From NCBI GenBank assembly GCA_023390655.1, contig JAEWCL010000020.1, positions 124,001-188,000 of the forward strand: a DNA stretch of 64,000 nucleotides. The letters run 5' to 3'. Positions 58,543 to 64,000 of this stretch are shown piece by piece; position 1 is the first letter of the stretch, and every line of letters starts with the position of its first letter. Made by a program: the position numbers and the translations under genes. This DNA comes from Bacillota bacterium (GTDB lineage: Bacteria; Bacillota; Clostridia; Christensenellales; CAG-138). The notes beneath the pieces are model-generated. The model worked only from the letters and a program-made list of their open reading frames with translations. It was not told the origin of the DNA and searched no databases.

Positions 58543-60618
58543 ATGAAAGAGTACACTGCGAACAAGATCCGCAACATTGGCATATTCGGGCATGGCGGCG
58601 AGGGAAAGACCACGCTGACCGAGGCCATGCTTTTTAATGCCGGGCTGCTCGACCGTATGGGCCGTGTGGAGGATGGAAGCACCACCACGGACTATGATCC
58701 GGAAGAAACCCGCCGCACCATTTCCATTGGCGCAGCGCTTGCTCCCTTTGAATGGAATGGTACCAAGGTTAACATCATTGACGCGCCGGGCTTTTTTGAT
58801 TTTTACGGAGAAGTTGTCGAGAGCATGACGCTGGCGGATTCCGCTTTGATCGTGGTGGGCGCTGTTTCCGGCCCTGTCGTCGGCGCTGAAAAAGCGTTTG
58901 ATATGTGCAAAAAAGCCAATAAAGCGCGCATGATCGTCATCAACCAGATGGATCGTGAAAACGCGAACTTTGGGAAGGTCTATACTGCAATCCGTGAGAA
59001 ATTCGGCACAAGCGTTGTCGCCATCCAGCTTCCCATCGTGGAAGGCGGCGCGTTCAAGGGCTATGTCGATATCGTTACCATGAAGGCCAAGCTCTTTGAA
59101 GCAAAGGGTGAAAAGGAAGTGGAAATTCCCGCAGCGCTCAAGAGCGAAGCGGAATCCATCCGCGAGGCGCTCATCGAGGCTGCCGCCGAAGGCGACGAAG
59201 CGCTCATGGAAAAATACTTTGAAGGCGAAGAGCTCACGCAGGAAGAAGTCGTTTCCGGCCTTTGCGCCGGCGTCAAGGAAGGCATCGTTACACCCGTCTG
59301 CTGCGCTGCGGCACAGCCCAACATCGGTGTGCGGACGCTCATAGACAATCTCCTTTACTACATGCCCACGGCCGATCAGGTCAGTGCCCGCAAGGCGAAG
59401 AACGCAAAGACCAATGCGGATGTGGAAATCAAGCGGGACGGCAAGTTTGCGGCACAGGTCATCAAGACCGTTGCGGACCCGTTCGTCGGCAAAATCTCCA
59501 TCCTCAAGGTGTATTCCGGCTCCCTGTCCGCCGATGTTGCCGCTTACAACGCCAATGCGGAAAAAGCGGAAAAGCCCGGCGCCGTTTATATCATGCGCGG
59601 CAAGAAGCTTGTGAACGTAGATAAATTGCTGGCCGGCGATATCGGCGCAATGGCAAAGCTGCAGTTCACCAACACCGGCGATACGCTTTGCGACGCCGCC
59701 GCCCCCGTGATCTTTGAACAGATCGAGTTCCCGCAGCCCTGCATCAGCCTTGCGGTCACCGCGAAAAAGCAGGGCGAAGAGGATAAGATCATCGCCGGTC
59801 TCAACCGCCTCAAGGAAGAAGACCCGACGATGTCCCTGGAAAAGAACGCCGAAACTGGCGACGTGCTCATTTCCGGCCTTGGCGAAATGCATCTTGACGT
59901 CATCTGCGCAAAGCTCAAGAACAAGTTCAACGTGGAAGCGCAATTGATCGATCCGAAGGTGCCCTACCGTGAAACCATCCGCGGCACCGCGGAAGCGGAA
60001 GGCAAGCACAAGAAGCAGACGGGCGGCTCCGGCCAGTTCGGCGTCGTGCAGATGCGCTTTGAGCCCCTGCCGGGCGGCGATTTCGAGTTTGTCAACGCCA
60101 TCGTGGGCGGCGTTGTTCCGAGGGAATATGTGCCTGCCGTTGAAAAGGGCACGCGTGAAGCGCTCCAGCGCGGCGTGCTTGCGGGCTATCCGATGGTTGG
60201 CGTCAAGGCCACGCTGTTTGACGGCAAGTACCACCCCGTAGACTCCAAGGAAGTTGCGTTCAAATCCGCAGCACGCCTTGCTTACAAGGCTGCCTGCGCA
60301 AAGGCGAGCCCCGCGCTCATCGAGCCGGTCTATCGTGTTGACGTACTGGTGCCCGATGAATACATGGGCGACGTCATCGGCGATATGAACCGCCGCCGCG
60401 GCCGCGTGATCGGCATGAACCCCGCCGAAGGCGGCGGACAGGAAGTGGTTGCGGAAGTGCCCCTTTCCGAGGTCTTCAAGTATGCGACCGACCTTCGCGC
60501 CATGACACAGGCGAGGGGATCCTTCAAGATGGAATTTGTGCGCTATGAGGACGTACCCGCAAACGTCGCGCAGAAGATCATCGAGCAGGCCAAGAAGGAA
60601 GAGGAAGAAGAAGAATAA
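58543..60618 (+). CDS. elongation factor G-like translational GTPase (EF-G paralogue)
   Basis: A 691-aa five-domain EF-G homologue. G1 is GHGGEGKTTL and switch 1 TRRTISIG. G3 is DAPGFFDF, so the histidine of the canonical DxPGH, which positions the hydrolytic water, is replaced by Phe. G4 is NQMD instead of NKMD. Domains II-V are complete, with domain IV around TGGSGQFGVVQMRFEP and the end rich in Glu. This is the FusA2-like branch, not the housekeeping EF-G (which lies with rpsL/rpsG). Its task on the ribosome is not established. Confidence 0.88.
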   Translation: MKEYTANKIRNIGIFGHGGEGKTTLTEAMLFNAGLLDRMGRVEDGSTTTDYDPEETRRTISIGAALAPFEWNGTKVNIIDAPGFFDFYGEVVESMTLADSALIVVGAVSGPVVGAEKAFDMCKKANKARMIVINQMDRENANFGKVYTAIREKFGTSVVAIQLPIVEGGAFKGYVDIVTMKAKLFEAKGEKEVEIPAALKSEAESIREALIEAAAEGDEALMEKYFEGEELTQEEVVSGLCAGVKEGIVTPVCCAAAQPNIGVRTLIDNLLYYMPTADQVSARKAKNAKTNADVEIKRDGKFAAQVIKTVADPFVGKISILKVYSGSLSADVAAYNANAEKAEKPGAVYIMRGKKLVNVDKLLAGDIGAMAKLQFTNTGDTLCDAAAPVIFEQIEFPQPCISLAVTAKKQGEEDKIIAGLNRLKEEDPTMSLEKNAETGDVLISGLGEMHLDVICAKLKNKFNVEAQLIDPKVPYRETIRGTAEAEGKHKKQTGGSGQFGVVQMRFEPLPGGDFEFVNAIVGGVVPREYVPAVEKGTREALQRGVLAGYPMVGVKATLFDGKYHPVDSKEVAFKSAARLAYKAACAKASPALIEPVYRVDVLVPDEYMGDVIGDMNRRRGRVIGMNPAEGGGQEVVAEVPLSEVFKYATDLRAMTQARGSFKMEFVRYEDVPANVAQKIIEQAKKEEEEEE

Positions 60619-60636
60619 GAAGCTGGTTCAGCAATG

Positions 60637-60685
60637 GGGCTGTGTACAGGCGCGCAAATGCGCGCCTGAATACAGCCCTGTTTTT
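60637..60685 (+). terminator. intrinsic terminator after the EF-G-like gene
   Basis: Stem GGGCTGT...CAGGCGCGC / GCGCGCCTG...ACAGCCC with loop AAAT, then TGTTTTTAC. Confidence 0.88.
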
Positions 60686-60711
60686 ACATTTTTAAACCAT
60701 AAAGGAGTCCT

Positions 60712-61602
60712 ATGCGTACGATCACCATTCCCGCCACGAGTGCGAACCTTGGCCCGGGGTTTGACTGCCTCGGCATCGCGCTGGGGTGCTACAACTCCGT
60801 GTCCTTCTCGTTTGAAGAGAGCGGCTTACAGATCGACCTTCAGAAAACCGATCTTGGCCGCATTCCCGCAGATCACCGCAACCTTGTTTACCGCGTGTTT
60901 GCGGATACGCTGCACCGGTATGGAAAAGACATTCCAGGGCTGCATTTCGCCCAGAAAAATGGCATTCCCGCCATGCGCGGCATGGGTAGCTCCGCCGCTT
61001 GCGTGGTGGCGGGCGTTGTCATGGCAAACGAATATCTTGGGAACACGTTTTCCAAGCAGGATATGATTGACCTTTGTACCGCGCAGGAAGGGCATCCGGA
61101 CAACGTCCTGCCTGCCCTCCTTGGCGGATTTACGGTGGGCTGCATGGAGGGAGCGCATACCCATTACGTGCGGTTTGCGCCGCCAGACGGCTTATTATGC
61201 GCCGTATTCATCCCGCCGTTCTCCCTTTCCACCCGCAAGGCGCGTGCGGCGCTTCCGGAGATGGTTGCGTTCAGGGACGCGGTATTCAACCTTTCCCATG
61301 CGTCGCTGCTGACCGCCGCCATCGCAAGCGGAAACATCGAGCTGGTGGCCTGCGCCATGCAGGACGTATTGCATCAGCCCTACCGGATGTCCCTGGTGCC
61401 GGGTTATGAAGAGATCGTGCGCATCGCGCGGGAAGCGGGCGCTATGGCCACCTGCCTTTCCGGTGCGGGGCCGACGATGATCTCCTTCCTCAAAAGCGGG
61501 GAAGGCTTCCTCGATGCCGTCAGGCCCGGTTTAAAGGCGCTTGGAGGCGGCTGGAAGGCGAAGCTGCTTGAGATCGATCCTTGCGGATACCGGGTGGAGT
61601 AA
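60712..61602 (+). CDS. thrB: homoserine kinase
   Basis: A 296-aa GHMP kinase phosphorylating homoserine in threonine synthesis. The start TIPATSANLGPGFDCLGIAL, the ATP-binding GMGSSAACVVAG and the C-terminal CLSGAGPTMISF are the three GHMP motifs. AAGGAG precedes the ATG. No other threonine gene is nearby. Confidence 0.96.
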   Translation: MRTITIPATSANLGPGFDCLGIALGCYNSVSFSFEESGLQIDLQKTDLGRIPADHRNLVYRVFADTLHRYGKDIPGLHFAQKNGIPAMRGMGSSAACVVAGVVMANEYLGNTFSKQDMIDLCTAQEGHPDNVLPALLGGFTVGCMEGAHTHYVRFAPPDGLLCAVFIPPFSLSTRKARAALPEMVAFRDAVFNLSHASLLTAAIASGNIELVACAMQDVLHQPYRMSLVPGYEEIVRIAREAGAMATCLSGAGPTMISFLKSGEGFLDAVRPGLKALGGGWKAKLLEIDPCGYRVE

Positions 61603-61636
61603 GCCCGATATTACTATATTTGTGTTTGGAGGGTAT

Positions 61637-62191
61637 ATGGGACGCGCGTTGGTACTGATCGATATCCAGAACGATTATTTTCCCGGCGGCAGAAACGCGC
61701 TGGCTGCTCCGGAGCAGGCGGCAGAGTGCGCGGCACGCGTGCTTGCATCCTTTCGGCAAAACGGATGGCCCGTCTGCCATATCCGGCATGTGAGCACAGG
61801 CAGTTCGGCTACGTTTTTCCTACCCGGCACGCCGGGCACGGAGATTTATGGCGCGGTCGCCCCGCAAAGCGGGGAGCAGGTATTTGTCAAGCACGGGCCC
61901 AACGCGTTCTTTGAAACAGGGCTATTGCAGGCTTTACAGGAGCGGGGGATACGGGAACTTGCCGTCTGCGGCATGATGAGCCATATGTGCATCGATACCT
62001 CTGTGCGCGCAGCCAGGGACCACGGGCTCCAAGTAACACTGCTGCATGATGCGTGCGCCACAAAGGACCTTGTCTGGCAGGGTGAAACCATCCCGGCACA
62101 TATTGTCCACGCCGCATATATGGCAGCATTGAACGGACGGTTTGCAAGGGTACTGTCCACAGAGGAATTCTTACAAGAGCTTGGCCGCTGA
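61637..62191 (+). CDS. isochorismatase-family cysteine hydrolase
   Basis: A 184-aa protein with the catalytic triad of the family: D in VLIDIQNDYF, K in VKHGPNAFF and C in GMMSHMCIDT. The family includes nicotinamidases and other amidohydrolases; the substrate cannot be read here. ATG 61637 follows TTTGGAGGG; the longer frame to 61541 overlaps thrB. 34 bases after thrB, possibly co-transcribed. Confidence 0.9.
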   Translation: MGRALVLIDIQNDYFPGGRNALAAPEQAAECAARVLASFRQNGWPVCHIRHVSTGSSATFFLPGTPGTEIYGAVAPQSGEQVFVKHGPNAFFETGLLQALQERGIRELAVCGMMSHMCIDTSVRAARDHGLQVTLLHDACATKDLVWQGETIPAHIVHAAYMAALNGRFARVLSTEEFLQELGR

Positions 62192-62215
62192 TACGGAATG
62201 CAGGGAGGACGCCTA

Positions 62216-62656
62216 ATGGAAATCCGGCTTGCACATATGGAGGACGCTGACGCCGCCTATGCGTTGATGTGCGATATGGAAGCGACCAGGCTCAATGAAG
62301 AGGTGTTCCGGTGCATCTACGCGGACACGCTCCGCAACCCCATGTCGCCCTGCCTGGTGGCGGAGGAGGAGGGTGCGGTCATTGGCTTTTTGCATCTTCG
62401 GATGGAAGAGCAGCTCTGCCGTTGCGGTTGGGTAGCGGAAGTGATGGAACTTATTGTCCGTTCCGATCTGCGCTCCCAGGGCGTTGGTGCGCTCTTGGTA
62501 AACGCGGCGGTGCAGTCGGCAAAGGAGAGCGGCTGTATACGCCTTGAGGTATCCAGCAACATGGTAAGGGAGCGCGCGCACGCGTTCTACCGGAAGCAGG
62601 GCATGCGCCCGACACATATGAAATTTACGCTGCCGCTATCAGGCGAACGGGAATAG
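62216..62656 (+). CDS. GNAT-family N-acetyltransferase
   Basis: A 146-aa acetyltransferase. The acetyl-CoA site is VRSDLRSQGVGALLVNAAVQ (RxxGxG/A variant RSQGVG), and MEIRLAHMEDADAAYALM is the usual N-terminal strand/helix. Acceptor unknown. ATG 62216 with GGGAGG upstream; 24 bases after the isochorismatase-like gene, so probably in the same unit. Confidence 0.9.
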   Translation: MEIRLAHMEDADAAYALMCDMEATRLNEEVFRCIYADTLRNPMSPCLVAEEEGAVIGFLHLRMEEQLCRCGWVAEVMELIVRSDLRSQGVGALLVNAAVQSAKESGCIRLEVSSNMVRERAHAFYRKQGMRPTHMKFTLPLSGERE

Positions 62657-62667
62657 AATAAACGCAA

Positions 62668-62693
62668 AAAAGGGCAGCACGGCTGCCCTTTTG
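62668..62693. terminator. bidirectional terminator between the acetyltransferase and the SMR exporter
   Basis: Perfect 11-bp stem AAAAGGGCAGC / GCTGCCCTTTT, loop ACG; T-runs on both strands. Confidence 0.9.
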
Positions 62694-62704
62694 ATATCAT
62701 GTGA

Positions 62705-63022
62705 TCAGTGCGCGGTTAATTTCAGCCCGACGATGCCTGCCACGATCAGGCCTACGCAGAGGATTTGCGGCAGCGTAACAACCTCGCGGAATATGACTGC
62801 GCCAAGGATGAGCGTGCCGACGGTGCCAATTCCCGTCCAGATGGCGTACGCCGTGCCCAAAGGAAGGTCCTTGAGCGCAAGCGAAAGGAAATAAAAGCTT
62901 GCGGCCATCCCCACAACCGTAACGACGCTGGGCCAAAGCTTTGTGAATCCTTCCGTATGCTTGAGGCTGACGGCCCAGCATGTTTCAAATATCCCCGCAA
63001 TCACCAAGTACAACCATTTCAT
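62705..63022 (-). CDS. gdx: SMR-family guanidinium exporter (Gdx/SugE type)
   Basis: A 105-aa four-helix small multidrug resistance protein with the essential E13 (IAGIFETCWAVSLK). HTEGFTKLWPS, LPLGTAYAIWTGIG and the end GLIVAGIVGLKL are those of the SugE/Gdx branch, which exports guanidinium in exchange for protons, rather than broad drug exporters. The gene sits under a guanidine-I riboswitch, which fixes the physiological role. ATG 63022 gives the usual length. Confidence 0.93.
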   Translation of the reverse strand: MKWLYLVIAGIFETCWAVSLKHTEGFTKLWPSVVTVVGMAASFYFLSLALKDLPLGTAYAIWTGIGTVGTLILGAVIFREVVTLPQILCVGLIVAGIVGLKLTAH

Positions 63023-63052
63023 TCGTAGTTCCTGCCTTTCTTCCATGCAAAA

Positions 63053-63163
63053 TAAAAAAGCCCGGGAGAACATCTCCCAGGCTTTTATCCTTCCGTGAAC
63101 ACAGTTTCCTGTGCGTCTTATCTCGGACCAGACCAGGTTACCCTGCGGAACCCTATAAAACTC
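63053..63163 (-). ncRNA. guanidine-I (ykkC) riboswitch
   Basis: Minus-strand leader of the SMR gene. It has the conserved blocks of the ykkC class in order: TAGGGTTCCGC, CTGGTCCGAGA, ACGGAAGGATAAAAGCC and the final GGGAG of the aptamer, overlapped by a terminator. Guanidinium binding would prevent the terminator and turn the exporter on. Sequence blocks, order and downstream gene all agree. Confidence 0.93.
63054..63086 (-). terminator. expression-platform terminator of the guanidine riboswitch
   Basis: Minus-strand stem AAAAGCCTGGGAGA / TCTCCCGGGCTTTT (one G-T pair), loop TGT, then TTTTTT. The left arm is the last aptamer block. Confidence 0.88.
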
Positions 63164-63169
63164 AATCCC

Positions 63170-63198
63170 ATACTAGCAAACGGCAGGGGATCTGTCAA
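63170..63198 (-). promoter_or_regulatory. promoter of the guanidine riboswitch-gdx unit
   Basis: On the minus strand perfect TTGACA (63198-63193), 17-base spacer, TAGTAT (63175-63170). Confidence 0.75.
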
Positions 63199-63247
63199 TC
63201 GGGGCATATCAAAAATGCCTTATAGAAACATCACAAACGGATGCTGC

Positions 63248-63664
63248 TTATAAAAGAATAGCCTTGAGCGTCACCGGAATATTGCCCATGGTCGCTTTGG
63301 AATAAGGGCAGACGGTGTGCGCTTCCTGCATGATATCGTCCGCAGTGGCTTGGTCCAGCTCCTTGAAACGGCCGGTAATGTCGGCGGAAAGGACATAGCC
63401 GCCATCCACGTTGTCAATTCCAACCGTGAGGGAAACCTCCGGCAGCGGTACGCGGAGCTTACGGGCACGGATGACATGGTGCAAGGCCCCTCCGAAGCAA
63501 GCGGCATACCCTGCCGCAAAAAGCTGCTCGGGATTGACTGCGTCGTCGGACTTGCCGCCCATGGCGATGGGGGAAGCGAGCTCAAAGGAAAGTTTGCTGT
63601 TTTCCACAGTGACTGCGCCATTGCGTCCGTTTACGGAGTTGGCGGTGGTTTGGTACAATGCCAT
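63248..63664 (-). CDS. ohr: organic hydroperoxide resistance protein Ohr (OsmC family)
   Basis: A 138-aa thiol peroxidase reducing organic hydroperoxides. Both catalytic cysteines are in place: C in AAGYAACFGGAL near residue 56 and C in AHTVCPYSKAT near residue 119. AAAGGAGC precedes the ATG. No OhrR regulator is adjacent. Confidence 0.95.
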   Translation of the reverse strand: MALYQTTANSVNGRNGAVTVENSKLSFELASPIAMGGKSDDAVNPEQLFAAGYAACFGGALHHVIRARKLRVPLPEVSLTVGIDNVDGGYVLSADITGRFKELDQATADDIMQEAHTVCPYSKATMGNIPVTLKAILL

Positions 63665-63784
63665 AACAGTAGCTCCTTTCAGAAGTGCTTCGTTATTTCG
63701 TTATGTTTAGTATAATTCCATATTTCCCATTTGAAACGGGAAAAATGAAAAGCAAGCGGATTTTTCCCCGCAGCCGGAAACTGT

Positions 63785-63813
63785 TTGCCCGCGTGAACAG
63801 GTTGCGGTATACT
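63785..63813 (+). promoter_or_regulatory. promoter of the HAD-hydrolase gene
   Basis: TTGCCC at 63785-63790, 17-base spacer, TATACT at 63808-63813; 38 bases before the ATG. Confidence 0.55.
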
Positions 63814-63851
63814 GTAGGCGGAAGAATAAAGGAAAATACAAGGGGTATTAC

Positions 63852-64000
63852 ATGGAAATCTTACGAAACAAAAAAGCGTTTATCTGCGACATGGACGGCG
63901 TTCTCTATCACGGGGACAGGTTGCTGCCCGGCGTACCCCAGTTTGTGGAATGGCTCAAGGAAAAAAACAAGCAATTTCTGTTTCTGACAAACAACAGCGG
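63852..64000 (+). CDS. HAD-IIA family hydrolase, N-terminal fragment
   Basis: First ~49 residues of a NagD-like phosphatase; the gene runs off the window. The nucleophile motif is ICDMDGVLYHGDRLLPG (D-x-D), and LFLTNNS is motif II with the conserved Thr/Asn. AAGGGGT lies six bases before ATG 63852. Substrate class (sugar or nucleotide phosphates) cannot be judged from the fragment. Confidence 0.9.
   Translation, partial: MEILRNKKAFICDMDGVLYHGDRLLPGVPQFVEWLKEKNKQFLFLTNNS

Noticed and set aside
58495..60234. 579-aa minus-strand frame
   Set aside because: Antisense shadow of the EF-G-like gene.

Overview
The window reads as chromosome of an anaerobic, spore-forming-lineage Firmicute (class Clostridia), GC-rich for that group. 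The support is: sporulation genes (spoIIGA, sigE, sigG, yqfC, yqfD), pyruvate phosphate dikinase, a split archaeal-type glutamate synthase, a glycyl radical enzyme cluster, the Prp protease between L21 and L27, and Firmicute-type leader RNAs. The exact genus cannot be fixed from the sequence; a gut Clostridium relative is the best guess. There is no rRNA, tRNA, CRISPR array, prophage or intact insertion sequence.

Layout. 1-2.4 kb: end of an aconitase plus NADP isocitrate dehydrogenase (citrate to 2-oxoglutarate). 2.4-4.4 kb: secreted SH3b/BsuPI-like protein and a membrane-anchored Ig-like protein. 4.4-5.5 kb: L21 leader, rplU-prp-rpmA. 5.7-9.5 kb: HD-GYP protein and a PhoB/PhoR-type two-component system. 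9.6-12.2 kb: a duplicated DUF1538 transporter with a duplicated PII-like protein. 12.4-22.7 kb: sporulation and housekeeping block (spoIIGA-sigE, convergent sigG, yqfC-yqfD-phoH-pgpH-ybeY-cdd-era-yqzL-recO). 22.9-29.1 kb: ppdK, tig, clpP, clpX. 29.3-31.7 kb: a 58-aa conserved protein, a DUF2089/SHOCT/holin-like envelope cassette and a molybdate-binding (Mop) protein. 31.8-39.8 kb: collagen-like protein, then hpdB-hpdC-hpdA-MFS (4-hydroxyphenylacetate decarboxylase, p-cresol formation) with a divergent Crp/Fnr regulator. 39.9-42.1 kb: infC-rpmI-rplT with attenuator leader, then an RNA methyltransferase. 42.2-43.5 kb: a more AT-rich set of small membrane proteins. 43.6-46.4 kb: PspA/YdjG/YdjI-like membrane-stress module. 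46.6-49.4 kb: argG and argH with an ArgR operator. 49.5-50.5 kb: cupin and rdgB. 50.8-56 kb: five-gene split glutamate synthase operon. 56.3-58.2 kb: unassigned genes. 58.5-62.7 kb: an EF-G paralogue, thrB, isochorismatase-like hydrolase, acetyltransferase. 62.7-63.7 kb: guanidine-I riboswitch with an SMR exporter, then Ohr. 63.9 kb: start of a HAD hydrolase.

How the parts fit. Aconitase and isocitrate dehydrogenase supply 2-oxoglutarate, the split glutamate synthase turns it into glutamate, and argG/argH use aspartate for arginine, so the window is rich in carbon-nitrogen junction genes. The PII-like protein next to the DUF1538 transporter may be another nitrogen or energy-sensing link (inference). 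Envelope and stress functions are also prominent: PspA module, DUF2089 cassette, HD-GYP and PgpH nucleotide phosphodiesterases, ClpXP.

The strongest unusual signals are the DUF1538-PII pair, the complete hpdBCA set with every known catalytic residue and cluster ligand, an infC gene that appears to start at ATC, an EF-G paralogue lacking the catalytic G3 histidine, and sigG inverted against sigE.
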